The notes beneath the pieces are model-generated. The model made no database searches. It was not told the DNA's origin and saw only the letters and a list, made by a program, of their open reading frames with translations. From NCBI RefSeq assembly GCF_022965805.1, contig NW_027330894.1, positions 1-64,000 on the forward strand: DNA of 64,000 nucleotides. The letters are read 5' to 3'. The DNA comes from Primulina eburnea. Taxonomy: Eukaryota > Streptophyta > Magnoliopsida > Lamiales > Gesneriaceae. Below are positions 21,657 through 34,638 of the stretch, one piece after another. The translations under genes were made by a program, and so were the position numbers. Positions within the stretch are counted from its first letter, which is position 1. Each line of letters opens with the position of its first letter.

Positions 21657-24467
21657 ATCATAATCCTTGAGTAGATCCATCCAGCGACGCTGACGCATGT
21701 TCAACTCTGCCTGAGTGAACAGATACTTCAAACTCTTATGATCGGTGAAAATCTCAAATCGCTCACCATACAGATAATGGCGCCAGATTTTCAAAGCAAA
21801 AACGATCGCTGCTAATTCCAGATCATGAACAGGATAGTTCTCCTCATGAGGCTTCAACTGCCTCGACGCATAAGCAATCACATGCTCATTCTGCATCAAA
21901 ACACACCCTAGACCCTGCAAAGAGGCGTCGGTGTAAACACTAAAACCACCAGATCCAGCCGGTAAGGCCAAAACAGGCGCAGATGTCAACCGTCTGCGAA
22001 GCTCCAAGAAACTCTCTTCGCACTCTGATGTCCACTCAAATGAAACATCTTTCCGAGTGAGCTGAGTAAGTGGCTTAGCAATCTGAGAGAAGTTGACAAT
22101 GAAGCGGCGATAATACCCAGCCAATCCCAGAAAACTGCGGATCTCGGCTACTGTCGTCGGACGCGACCAGTTCAATACCGCCTCCACCTTGCTCGGGTCA
22201 ACTGAAACTCCCTCGCTAGAAATAACATGACCAAGGAATACAACCCTGTCAATCCAAAACTCGCATTTACTCAACTTCGCATAAAGCTGATTCTCGCGAA
22301 GTATCTGTAAAATAATTCTCAAGTGTTGTACGTGTTCTCGCTGATCACGCGAATAGATTAAGATATCATCTATGAACACCACAACAAATTTATCCAAGAA
22401 GTCTCGAAATACCCGATTCATCAGATCCATAAAAACTGCTGGTGCATTCGTCACCCCAAAAGGCATAACCAGAAACTCATAATGCCCATACCGGGTCCTG
22501 AATGCAGTCTTTGATATATCTCCCTGATGAACTCGAAGTTGATGATAACCAGACCTTAAATCTATCTTGGAATACACAGAGGTACCTTGCAGTTGATCAA
22601 ATAAATCATCAATCCGTGGCAACGGATACTTATTCTTTATCGTAGCACGATTCAACTGCCGATAATCTATGCAGAGCCGCATAGAACCATCCTTCTTTTT
22701 GACAAAAAGAACTGGTGCTCCCCACGGGGACACACTGGGTCGAATATACCCCTTGTCAAGAAGATCCTGCAACTGCTGTTTCAATTCTTGCATCTCTGAT
22801 GGAGCTAAACGATAAGGAGCTCTGGAGATTGGTGCCGTGCCTGGCACTAAATCAATGCTGAAATCCACTTCCCGAACTGGAGGAAAACCAGGAATCTCCT
22901 CGGGAAAAACATCCGGAAAATCGCAAACCACTGGAATGTCACTGACCCCGACACTGTCTGCGGACGAATCAATAGCATAGATAAGGTAGCCTTCCCCGCC
23001 CGACTCTAAGGCACGACAGGCTTTCAGAGCAGAAACCACAGGCATCGGGGGTCGCGCTCCCTCTCCATAGAAAAACCAACTGTCGCCCTCCACTGGACGA
23101 AACTGCACGAACTTCTGGTAAGAGTCCACAGTAGCTCTATACACAGTCAGCACATCTATTCCCAGAATGCAATCAAAATCCTCCATCGCAAGAATCATCA
23201 AATTAGCAGTTAAGATATTATCCTCAAACTCTAGAGGACAACCCATCACTAGACGTTTAGCTAACACCGAATGACCCATCGGTGTGGAAACAGATACCAC
23301 AATGTCCAAAGAAGTGAAAGGTAAAGCATGACGCTTAGCAAACCTCGCAGATATAAATGAATGCGATGCACCAGTATCAATGAGAACGTAAGCAGGTAAT
23401 CCACATAAATTACAAATACCTGCAATAACTCTCTCGTTCTCCTCAGCAGCCTGATCCTGGTTAAGAGCAAAGACCTGCCCTTGAGTACGCGGTCGGAGGT
23501 TAGAGCCCTGAGTAGACTGTCCCTGCTGTGGCCTCTGATGAACTGAAGCCTGAGAACCAGATCCTGATCCTCCACCCATCTGTGGACAATCTCTCTTCAT
23601 GTGGCCCATCTCACCGCACCTGAAACAAGCACCCGCAACTCTGCGACAACGCTCTGTCGGATGGTCCTTCCCGCAATGCTGACACGGACCCTTCTTCTTC
23701 CCAAAATGGTGAACTCCTCCAGATCCAGAGGAAGAAGAAGTAGATCCAGCCTTCTTAAATGATTGGGCACGGGGACCCAAAGAACTAGTAGGACGAGCAG
23801 ACTGCATGGCTCGACCCCTCAGCAAACTGCCCTCTGCCTGGCGACAACGGTTCACAAGGCCCTCATACGACGTCGGATCATCACAGACCACGACCCGATC
23901 ATAAATCTCCTGATTGAGGCCCTGAAGAAAATGATTATACTTGGCCACCGCATTGTCACTGACGTGCGGAACATATGGGAGCAACTCAAAGAACTTCTGC
24001 TGATACTCATCAACAGACAAACTCCCCTGCTTCAGATTGATCAACTCAATCGCCTTGGTCTGCAGAAGAGCTGGCGGAAAGTAAAGCAGCATGAAAGCAG
24101 CTCGGAAATCGGCCCAAAGAACTCGGCCCTGTCGCTGAACTATCGGTGCAGAGGTAGACCTCCACCACTTACGTGCACCGCCCTCCAGCAAGAAATCAAG
24201 GGTATCCATCTGCTGCTCCGCCGAGCACTGGAAAGACTTGAAACAGCTCTCCATCCTCTCAAGCCAGTTCTCCGCAACATCCGGAGTCTCGCCGCCCGAA
24301 AGAGGTTTCGGCCCCATCTGCAAGAACCTATGCATACTGAAACTCCGAGGCTCATCTCGTCGGTGTGGACGACGTTCCCGATGCTCTCGACGACGCTCCC
24401 GATCGTCGCGGTCTCCCCAGCGTCCCACGCTGCCATGACTACTAGCATCGTCGTCAAAACCAGACAT
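21652..24467 (-). pseudogene. Outer gag-pol, 5' part: Gag, protease, RT and RNase H
   Basis: This is the upstream portion of the broken polyprotein; the open frame runs on to 21540 but its last 37 codons are inner LTR. It starts at the ATG at 24467, 66 bp after the primer site, with an Arg/Asp-rich N-terminus (residues 17-41). The Gag domain spans about residues 65-170. Cys-His boxes are [13 protein letters not shown] and [14 protein letters not shown] (C281-C294). Protease has D364-T365-G366. RT has FIDD with D700 and D701. RNase H motifs TDAS, LELAA and [10 protein letters not shown] are all present. The frame is cut after about 938 codons, within the DYDC motif at the end of RNase H. No stop or frameshift precedes the cut. 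It keeps its own LTR promoter at 25558, so a truncated Gag-PR-RT-RNase H protein lacking integrase could still be made. Confidence 0.94.
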
Positions 24468-24533
24468 CTCTACAAAAAGTCACCAGAGATTAGACCCAAA
24501 AGAACAGTTCTAAATCCCAAAATCTTAATGCAT

Positions 24534-24545
24534 GCTCTGATACCA
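24534..24545 (-). other. Primer binding site of outer element
   Basis: On the minus strand this reads TGGTATCAGAGC, the same tRNA-Met primer site as the inner element, four bases inside the 5' LTR. Confidence 0.9.
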
Positions 24546-24549
24546 TAAA

Positions 24550-25892
24550 TGTAGTGACCCGTTCCAGAATCACCTACTAATCAGAACTTAAGCATGCAAT
24601 TAACTTAATAAAACTGAATCAGATAAACAGCGGAAAAACAACATATACAGCCCGATCGAATCAGTAAGTACGAATACTAAAACAACCAAATCAAACTAAA
24701 TCCCAAGAATAAAATACCAGCAACTACAGGTCAACCCCTGCTAGCTCCCTGTCCTCTCCCTCCTGGACCGTCCAACCTGAGACCTGCCCCATCGAATAGG
24801 GTGTCCAAAACAGAGATAAACCGAGGACGTGAGCATAAAACGCTCAGTACCGAAAGAATGAGTATACAAGACTATGACATGCATGTATGCAAAATGTACT
24901 GGATACCAGGGTCTGGGTATAACGAAAAACTGCTCAGGCAAATGACGTCAAGGTATGTAGCACTCTGCGCCGTCGCACCAGGAGGTGGCTCCCATACCAT
25001 AAACCTGTGGATATACCGGTATCCTGACCACCGTCGGCCAACGGGGTCCAACCATCCACAACAACCGAGGGCTGAGCACCCTCTGAACAGGCTATCTCAA
25101 AAGATAAACAGGCCCAACATGATTATGCAAATGCCGCATAATAAACCATGCATCATATGTCAGATAATAATGCAACACATAAACATGCAACACATAGTAA
25201 AGCATACTCAACCAGGATATCTCGGATAGTACTTCCGTACCTCAAACCAGTAGATCCTAGTAATCAACCCTAGAATCAAGCCTACAATCCAAGTGATACC
25301 ATATCACTAAACCACATCTAAAAGCCTTAACTAGACTAATAGATACTTCCAAATCTCAAGGGAACCTAGAACCATACCTGCGTCCGTAGTCAGCCCACTG
25401 ATGCCGCTAGCTCCCAACTAGAGCACAGCTCCGCTACAAAGCCAGTAGCTCCCTGCTAGTGCCCGAACCTCGGGAAAAGCTAGAAACCCATCAGAAACGA
25501 CTAAAACGCTCTGGAACTCTCGGAATTGGTAATTGAAAAGTGAAGCCTCGCGCCTCTATTTATAGACGACGATCGGACGATCCGATCCACTTCGGAAGAT
25601 CCGATCCTGTGCACTTCGGACGATCCGATCCACTTCGGACGTTCCGAACTCTGCATGTCTTCCACGTGTCCAGCCACCTGTCTTCGGACGATCCGAACCT
25701 CTTCGGACGATCCGAACCCTGACACGGTCTACTGTTGACAAGACTCGGTCTGACACCGAACCGAACGGTCCATCCGAACCCACTTCGGACGATCCGAACC
25801 TCTTCGGACGGTCCGATCCTGGTTCGTTCCTTCCGAACTCGCAGAATATAATTAATCCAATAATTACTCAATTTAGGCATCGGGATACTACA
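24550..25892 (-). repeat. 5' LTR of outer element
   Basis: This 1343-bp copy is identical by eye to 10553-11895. It is the upstream LTR for minus-strand transcription and holds the palindrome array at 25571-25839. Confidence 0.95.
25558..25565 (-). promoter_or_regulatory. TATA box of outer 5' LTR
   Basis: CTATAAAT on the minus strand, preceded in the element's direction by the palindrome array. This is the likely promoter for the outer gag-pol 5' part. Confidence 0.8.
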
Positions 25893-25897
25893 ATCAT
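25893..25897. repeat. Target site duplication, right copy (ATCAT), outer element
   Basis: ATCAT follows the CA of the 5' LTR and equals 10548-10552. Satellite resumes in register (cggtttcatgac). Confidence 0.95.
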
Positions 25898-28800
25898 CGG
25901 TTTCATGACAAGCTATAAAATGTGCCATCTTTGAGAATCTATCCACAACTACAAAAATAGAATCCCTCCTCTTCTTAGTCCTAGGCAACTCCAAAATAAA
26001 GTCCAGAGAAATGTCAATCCAAGTTCTTTTTAAGAATAGCACGCAAAAGTGTTCCCAAAGTTCTATTGACAACTTCAGTTTGTCCATCCGTTTGAGGATG
26101 ACAAGTAGTAGAAAACAATAATTTTGTGCCAAGTTTAGCCCATAAATTATTCCAAAAGTAACTCAAAAATCTAACATTGCGACGAGAAACAATAGTCCTA
26201 GGCATGCCATGCAACCTAGCGACTTCTCTAAAGAACAAATCCGCAATGTTTGAAGCATCATCGGTTTTATGACAAGCTATAAAATGTGCCATCTTAGAGA
26301 ATCTATCCACAACAACCCCAAAATAAAGTCCATAGAAATGTAAATCCAAGTTCTTTTTAAGAATAGCACGCAAAAGTGTTCCCAAAGTTATATTGACAAC
26401 TTCAGTTTGTCCATCTGTTTGAGGATGACAAGTAGTAGAAAACAACAATTTTGTGGCAAGTTTAGCCCATAAATTATTCCAAAACTAACTCAAAAATTTA
26501 ACATTGCGACGAGAAACAATAGTCCTAGGCATGCCATGCAACCTATCGACTTCTCTAAAGAACAAATCCGTAATGTTTGAAGCATCATCGGTTTCATGAC
26601 AAGCTATAAAATGTGCCATCTTAGAGAATCTATCCACAACTACAAAAATAGAATCCCTCCTCTTCTTAGGCCTAGGCAACCCCAACTAAAGTCCATAGAA
26701 ATGTCAATCCAAGTTCTTTTTAAGAATAGCACGCAAAAGTGTTCCCAAACTTTTATTGACAACTTCAGTTTGTCCATCTGTTTGAGAATGACAAGTAGTA
26801 GAAAACAACAATTTTGTGTCAAGTTTAGCCCATAAATTATTCCAAAAGTAACTCAAAAAATTAACATTGCGACGAGAAACAATTGTCCTAGGCATGCCAT
26901 GCAACCTAGCGACTTCTCTAAAGAACAAATCCGTAATGTTTGAAGCATCATCGGTTTCATGACAAGCTATAAAATGTGCCATCCTTGAGAATCTATCCAC
27001 AACTACAAAAATAGAATCTCTCCTCTTCTTAGGCCTAGGCAACTCCAAAATAAAGTCCAGATAAATGTTAATCTAAGTTCTTTTTAAGAATAGCATGCAA
27101 AAGTGTTCCCAAAGTTCTATTGACAACTTCAGTTTGTCCATCTGTTTGAGGATGACAAGGAGTAGAAAACAACAATTTTGTGCCAAGTTTAGCCCATAAA
27201 TTATTCCAAAAGTAACTCAAAAATTTAACATTGCGACGAGAAACAATAGTCCTAGGCATGCCATGCAACCTAGCGACTTCTCTAAAGAACAAATCCGGAA
27301 TATTTGAAGCATCATCGGTTTCATGACAAGCTATAAAATGTGCCATCTTAGAGAATCTATCGACAACTACAAAAATAGAATCCCTCCTCTTCTTAGGCCT
27401 AGGCAACTCCAAAATAAAGTCCAGAGAAATGTCAATCCAAGTTCTTTTTAAGAATAGCACGCAAAAGTGTTCCCAAATTTCTATTGACAACTTCAGTTTG
27501 TCCATCTGTTTGAGAATGACAAGTAGTAGAAAACAACAATTTTGTGCCAAGTTTAGCCCATAAATTATTCCAAAAGTAACTCAAAAATTTAACATTGCGA
27601 CGAGAAACAATAGTCCTTGGCATGCCATGCAACCTAGCGACTTCTCTAAAGAACAAATCCGTTATGTTTGAAGCATCATCGGTTTCATGACAAGCTATAA
27701 AATGTGCCATCTTAGAGAATCTATCCACAATTACAAAAATAGAATCCCTCCTCTTCTTAGGCCTAGGCAACCCCAACTAAAGTCCATAGAAATGTCAATC
27801 CAAGTTCTTTTTAAGAATAGCACGCAAAAGTGTTCCCAAAGTTTTATTGACAACTTCAGTTTGTCCATCTGTTTGAGAATGACAAGTAGTAGAAAACAAC
27901 AATTTTGTGCCAAGTTTAGCCCATAAATTATTCCAAAAGTAACTCAAAAATTTAACATTGCGACGAGAAACAATAGTCCTAGGCATGCCATGCAACCTAG
28001 CGACTTCTCTAAAGAACAAATCCGTAATGTTTGAAGCATCATCGGTTTCATGACAAGCTATAAAATGTGCCATCTTTGAGAATCTATCCACAACTACAAA
28101 AAAAGAATCCCTCCTCTTCTTAGTCCTAGGCAACTCCAAAATAAAGTCCAGAGAAATGTCAATCCAAGTTCTTTTTAAGAATAGCACGCAAAAGTGTTCC
28201 CAAATTTCTATTGACAACTTCAGTTTGTCCATCCGTTTGAGGATGACAAGTAGTAGAAAACAACAATTTTGTGCCAAGTTTAGCCCATAAATTATTCCAA
28301 AAGTAACTCAAAAATTTAACATTGCGACGAGAAACAATAGTCCTTGGCATGCCATGCAACCTAGCGACTTCTCTAAAGAACAAATCCGTTATGTTTGAAG
28401 CATCATCGGTTTCATGACAAGCTATAAAATGTGCCATCTTAGAGAATCTATCCACAATTACAAAAATAGAATCCCTCCTCTTCTTAGGCCTAGGCAACCC
28501 CAACTAAAGTCCATAGAAATGTCAATCCAAGTTCTTTTTAAGAATAGCACGCAAAAGTGTTCCCAAAGTTTTATTGACAACTTCAGTTTGTCCATCTGTT
28601 TGAGAATGACAAGTAGTAGAAAACAACAATTTTGTGCCAAGTTTAGCCCATAAATTATTCCAAAAGTAACTCAAAAATTTAACATTGCGACGAGAAACAA
28701 TAGTCCTAGGCATGCCATGCAACCTAGCGATTTCTCTAAAGAACAAATCTGTAATGTTTGAAGCATCATCGGTTTCATGACCAGCTATAAATGTGCCATC

Positions 28801-29059
28801 TTTGAGAATCTATCCACAACTACAAAAAAAGAATCCCTCCTCTTCTTAGTCCTAGGCAACTCCAAAATAAAGTCCAGAGAAATGTCAATCCAAGTTCTTT
28901 TTAAGAATAGCACACAAAAGTGTTCCCAAAGTTCTATTGACAACTTCAGTTTGTCCATCCGTTTGAGGATGACAAGTAGTAGAAAACAACAATTTTGTGC
29001 CAAGTTTAGCCCATAAATTATTCCAAAAGTAACTCAAAAATCTAACATTGCGACGAGAA

Positions 29060-29299
29060 ACAATAGTCCTAGGTATGCCATGCAACCTAGCGACTTCTCT
29101 AAAGAACAAATCCGCAATGTTTGAAGCATCATCGGTTTTATGACAAGCTATAAAATGTGCCATCTTAGAGAATCTATCCACAATAGTCCTAGGCATGCCA
29201 TGCAACCTAGCGACTTCTCTAAAGAACAAATCCGCAATGTTTGAAGCATCATCGGTTTTATGACAAGCTATAAAATGTGCCATCTTAGAGAATCTATCC
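29060..29299 (-). repeat. 120-bp tandem duplication
   Basis: Halves 29060-29179 and 29180-29299; first half of the cgacttctc type, as at 7771. The 37-bp deletion follows. Confidence 0.9.
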
Positions 29300-32050
29300 A
29301 CAACAACCCCAAAATAAAGTCCATAGAAATGTAAATCCAAGTTCTTTTTAAGAATAGCACGCAAAAGTGTTCCCAAAGTTATATTGACAACTTCAGTTTG
29401 TCCATCTGTTTGAGGATGACAAGTAGTAGAAAACAACAATTTTGTGGCAAGTTTAGCCCATAAATTATTCCAAAACTAACTCAAAAATTTAACATTGCGA
29501 CGAGAAACAATAGTCCTAGGCATGCCATGCAACCTATCGACTTCTCTAAAGAACAAATCCGTAATGTTTGAAGCATCATCGGTTTCATGACAAGCTATAA
29601 AATGTGCCATCTTAGAGAATCTATCCACAACTACAAAAATAGAATCCCTCCTCTTCTTAGGCCTAGGCAACCCCAACTAAAGTCCATAGAAATGTCAATC
29701 CAAGTTCTTTTTAAGAATAGCACGCAAAAGTGTTCCCAAACTTTTATTGACAACTTCAGTTTGTCCATCTGTTTGAGAATGACAAGTAGTAGAAAACAAC
29801 AATTTTGTGTCAAGTTTAGCCCATAAATTATTCCAAAAGTAACTCAAAAATTTAACATTGCGACGAGAAACAATTGTCCTAGGCATGCCATGCAACCTAG
29901 CGACTTCTCTAAAGAACAAATCCGTAATGTTTGAAGCATCATTGGTTTCATGACAAGCTATAAAATGTGCCATCCTTGAGAATCTATCCACAACTACAAA
30001 AATAGAATCTCTCCTCTTCTTAGGCCTAGGCAACTCCAAAATAAAGTCCAGATAAATGTTAATCTAAGTTCTTTTTAAGAATAGCACGCAAAAGTGTTCC
30101 CAAAGTTCTATTGACAACTTCAGTTTGTCCATCTGTTTGAGGATGACAAGGAGTAGAAAACAACAATTTTGTGCCAAGTTTAGCCCATAAATTATTCCAA
30201 AAGTAACTCAAAAATTTAACATTGCGACGAGAAACAATAGTCCTAGGCATGCCATGCAACCTAGCGACTTCTCTAAAGAACAAATCCGGAATATTTGAAG
30301 CATCATCGGTTTCATGACAAGCTAAAAAATGTGCCATCTTAGAGAATCTATCGACAACTACAAAAATAGAATCCCTCCTCTTCTTAGGCCTAGGCAACTC
30401 CAAAATAAAGTCCAGAGAAATGTCAATCCAAGTTCTTTTTAAGAATAGCACGCAAAAGTGTTCCCAAATTTCTATTGACAACTTCAGTTTGTCCATCTGT
30501 TTGAGAATGACAAGTAGTAGAAAACAACAATTTTGTGCCAAGTTTAGCCCATAAATTATTCCAAAAGTAACTCAAAAATTTAACATTGCGACGAGAAACA
30601 ATAGTCCTTGGCATGCCATGCAACCTAGCGACTTCTCTAAAGAACAAATCCGTTATGTTTGAAGCATCATCGGTTTCATGACAAGCTATAAAATGTGCCA
30701 TCTTAGAGAATCTATCCACAATTACAAAAATAGAATCCCTCCTCTTCTTAGGCCTAGGCAACCCCAACTAAAGTCCATAGAAATGTCAATCCAAGTTCTT
30801 TTTAAGAATAGCACGCAAAAGTGTTCCCAAAGTTTTATTGACAACTTCAGTTTGTCCATCTGTTTGAGAATGACAAGTAGTAGAAAACAACAATTTTGTG
30901 CCAAGTTTAGCCCATAAATTATTCCAAAAGTAACTCAAAAATTTAACATTGCGACGAGAAACAATAGTCCTAGGAATGCCATGCAACCTAGCGACTTCTC
31001 TAAAGAACAAATCCGTAATGTTTGAAGCATCATCGGTTTCATGACAAGCTATAAAATGTGCCATCTTTGAGAATCTATCCACAACTACAAAAAAAGAATC
31101 CCTCCTCTTCTTAGTCCTAGGCAACTCCAAAATAAAGTCCAGAGAAATGTCAATCCAAGTTCTTTTTAAGAATAGCACGCAAAAGTGTTCCCAAATTTCT
31201 ATTGACAACTTCAGTTTGTCCATCCGTTTGAGGATGACAAGTAGTAGAAAACAACAATTTTGTGCCAAGTTTAGCCCATAAATTATTCCAAAAGTAACTC
31301 AAAAATTTAACATTGCGACGAGAAACAATAGTCCTTGGCATGCCATGCAACCTAGCGACTTCTCTAAAGAACAAATCCGTTATGTTTGAAGCATCATCGG
31401 TTTCATGACAAGCTATAAAATGTGCCATCTTAGAGAATCTATCCACAATTACAAAAATAGAATCCCTCCTCTTCTTAGGCCTAGGCAACCCCAACTAAAG
31501 TCCATAGAAATGTCAATCCAAGTTCTTTTTAAGAATAGCACGCAAAAGTGTTCCCAAAGTTTTATTGACAACTTCAGTTTGTCCATCTGTTTGAGAATGA
31601 CAAGTAGTAGAAAACAACAATTTTGTGCCAAGTTTAGCCCATAAATTATTCCAAAAGTAACTCAAAAATTTAACATTGCGACGAGAAACAATAGTCCTAG
31701 GCATGCCATGCAACCTAGCGATTTCTCTAAAGAACAAATCTGTAATGTTTGAAGCATCATCGGTTTCATGACAAGCTATAAATGTGCCATCTTTGAGAAT
31801 CTATCCACAACTACAAAAAAAGAATCCCTCCTCTTCTTAGTCCTAGGCAACTCCAAAATAAAGTCCAGAGAAATGTCAATCCAAGTTCTTTTTAAGAATA
31901 GCACACAAAAGTGTTCCCAAAGTTCTATTGACAACTTCAGTTTGTCCATCCGTTTGAGGATGACAAGTAGTAGAAAACAACAATTTTGTGCCAAGTTTAG
32001 CCCATAAATTATTCCAAAAGTAACTCAAAAATCTAACATTGCGACGAGAA

Positions 32051-32290
32051 ACAATAGTCCTAGGTATGCCATGCAACCTAGCGACTTCTCTAAAGAACAA
32101 ATCCGCAATGTTTGAAGCATCATCGGTTTTATGACAAGCTATAAAATGTGCCATCTTAGAGAATCTATCCACAATAGTCCTAGGCATGCCATGCAACCTA
32201 GCGACTTCTCTAAAGAACAAATCCGCAATGTTTGAAGCATCATCGGTTTTTTGACAAGCTATAAAATGTGCCATCTTAGAGAATCTATCC
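32051..32290 (-). repeat. 120-bp tandem duplication
   Basis: Halves 32051-32170 and 32171-32290; copy of the one at 29060, displaced by 2991 bp. One private change (ggttttttgac) lies in the second half. Confidence 0.9.
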
Positions 32291-33224
32291 ACAACAACCC
32301 CAAAATAAAGTCCATAGAAATGTAAATCCAAGTTCTTTTTAAGAATAGCACGCAAAAGTGTTCCCAAAGTTATATTGACAACTTCAGTTTGTCCATCTGT
32401 TTGAGGATGACAAGTAGTAGAAAACAACAATTTTGTGGCAAGTTTAGCCCATAAATTATTCCAAAACTAACTCAAAAATTTAACATTGCGACGAGAAACA
32501 ATAGTCCTAGGCATGCCATGCAACCTATCGACTTCTCTAAAGAACAAATCCGTAATGTTTGAAGCATCATCGGTTTCATGACAAGCTATAAAATGTGCCA
32601 TCTTAGAGAATCTATCCACAACTACAAAAATAGAATCCCTCCTCTTCTTAGGCCTAGGCAACCCCAACTAAAGTCCATAGAAATGTCAATCCAAGTTCTT
32701 TTTAAGAATAGCACGCAAAAGTGTTCCCAAACTTTTATTGACAACTTCAGTTTGTCCATCTGTTTGAGAATGACAAGTAGTAGAAAACAACAATTTTGTG
32801 CCAAGTTTAGCCCATAAATTATTCCAAAAGTAACTCAAAAATTTAACATTGCGACGAGAAACAATAGTCCTAGGCATGCCATGCAACCTAGCGACTTCTC
32901 TAAAGAACAAATCTGTAATGTTTGAAGCATCATCGGTTTCATGACAAGCTATAAAATGTGCCATCTTTGAGAATCTATCCACAACTACAAAAAAAGAATC
33001 CCTCCTCTTCTTAGTCCTAGGCAACTCCAAAATAAAGTCCAGAGAAATGTCAATCCAAGTTCTTTTTAAGAATAGCACACAAAAGTGTTCCCAAAGTTCT
33101 ATTGACAACTTCAGTTTGTCCATCCGTTTGAGGATGACAAGTAGTAGAAAACAACAATTTTGTGCCAAGTTTAGCCCATAAATTATTCCAAAAGTAACTC
33201 AAAAATCTAACATTGCGACGAGAA

Positions 33225-33464
33225 ACAATAGTCCTAGGTATGCCATGCAACCTAGCGAATTCTCTAAAGAAAAAATCCGCAATGTTTGAAGCATCATCGG
33301 TTTTATGACAAGCTATAAAATGTGCCATCTTAGAGAATCTATCCACAATAGTCCTAGGCATGCCATGCAACCTAGCGACTTCTCTAAAGAACAAATCCGC
33401 AATGTTTGAAGCATCATCGGTTTTATGACAAGCTATAAAATGTGCCATCTTAGAGAATCTATCC
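33225..33464 (-). repeat. 120-bp tandem duplication
   Basis: Halves 33225-33344 and 33345-33464, of the cgaattctc sub-lineage. Confidence 0.9.
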
Positions 33465-34398
33465 ACAACAACCCCAAAATAAAGTCCATAGAAATGTAAA
33501 TCCAAGTTCTTTTTAAGAATAGCACGCAAAAGTGTTCCCAAAGTTATATTGACAACTTCAGTTTGTCCATCTGTTTGAGGATGACAAGTAGTAGAAAACA
33601 ACAATTTTGTGGCAAGTTTAGCCCATAAATTATTCCAAAAATAACTCAAAAATTTAACATTGCGACGAGAAACAATAGTCCTAGGCATGCCATGCAACCT
33701 AGCGACTTCTCTAAAGAACAAATCCGTTATGTTTGAAGCATCATCGGTTTCATGACAAGCTATAAAATGTGCCATCTTTGAAAATCTATCCACAATTACA
33801 AAAATAGAATCCCTCCTCTTCTTAGGCCTAGGCAACCCCAACTAAAGTCCATAGAAATGTCAATCCAAGTTCTTTTTAAGAATAGCACGCAAAAGTGTTC
33901 CCAAAGTTTTATTGACAACTTCAGTTTGTCCATCTGTTTGAGAATGACAAGTAGTAGAAAACAACAATTTTGTGCCAAGTTTAGCCCATAAATTATTCCA
34001 AAAGTAACTCAAAAATTTAACATTGCGACGAGAAACAATAGTCCTAGGCATGCCATGCAACCTAGCGACTTCTCTAAAGAACAAATCTGTAATGTTTGAA
34101 ACATCATCGGTTTCATGACAAGCTATAAAATGTGCCATCTTTGAGAATCTATCCACAACTACAAAAAAAGAATCCCTCCTCTTCTTAGCCCTAGGCAACT
34201 CCAAAATAAAGTCCAGAGAAATGTCAATCCAAGTTCTTTTTAAAAATAGCACACAAAAGTGTTCCCAAAGTTCTATTGACAACTTCAGTTTGTCCATCCG
34301 TTTGAGGATGACAAGTAGTAGAAAACAACAATTTTGTGCCAAGTTTAGCCCATAAATTATTCCAAAAGTAACTCAAAAATCTAACATTGCGACGAGAA

Positions 34399-34638
34399 AC
34401 AATAGTCCTAGGTATGCCATGCAACCTAGCGAATTCTCTAAAGAAAAAATCCGCAATGTTTGAAGCATCATCGGTTTTATGACAAGCTATAAAATGTGCC
34501 ATCTTAGAGAATCTATCCACAATAGTCCTAGGCATGCCATGCAACCTAGCGACTTCTCTAAAGAACAAATCCGCAATGTTTGAAGCATCATCGGTTTTAT
34601 GACAAGCTATAAAATGTGCCATCTTAGAGAATCTATCC
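34399..34638 (-). repeat. 120-bp tandem duplication
   Basis: Halves 34399-34518 and 34519-34638, of the cgaattctc sub-lineage, displaced 1174 bp from the previous one. Confidence 0.9.

Larger units (their letters stand above)
10553..25892 (-). mobile_element. Outer Ty3/gypsy chromovirus, interrupted by a nested element
   Basis: The element spans 15340 bp and would be 7337 bp without the nested insertion and its extra target duplication. It has two 1343-bp LTRs bounded by TG...CA, a tRNA-Met primer site beside the right LTR, a polypurine tract beside the left LTR, and gag-protease-RT-RNase H-integrase on the minus strand. Integrase lies after RT and a chromodomain-like tail ends the protein, which defines a chromovirus. 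The Gag layout and tail suggest the Tekay/Del clade, but that is memory of family features. I saw no difference between its LTRs, so the insertion is recent, yet it must predate the inner element. It cannot make its full polyprotein now. Confidence 0.95.
26485..32466 (-). repeat. Two tandem copies of a 2991-bp higher-order block
   Basis: 26485-29475 and 29476-32466 repeat the same series of eight variant monomers, including the ccaaactttt (Phe-Ile-Asp), agataaatgttaatc and ggaatatttgaagc markers. The two differ only by rare substitutions, for example atcattgg at 29938 and aagctaaaaaatg near 30321. The series also matches about 5.9-8.2 kb, where one 727-bp dimer is missing. Confidence 0.85.

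Noticed and set aside
23763..24548. A 261-codon plus-strand frame
   Set aside because: It is antisense to outer Gag and shows no recognisable domain.
25560..26132. A 190-codon frame joining satellite and LTR
   Set aside because: It crosses the insertion junction and is a chance fusion.
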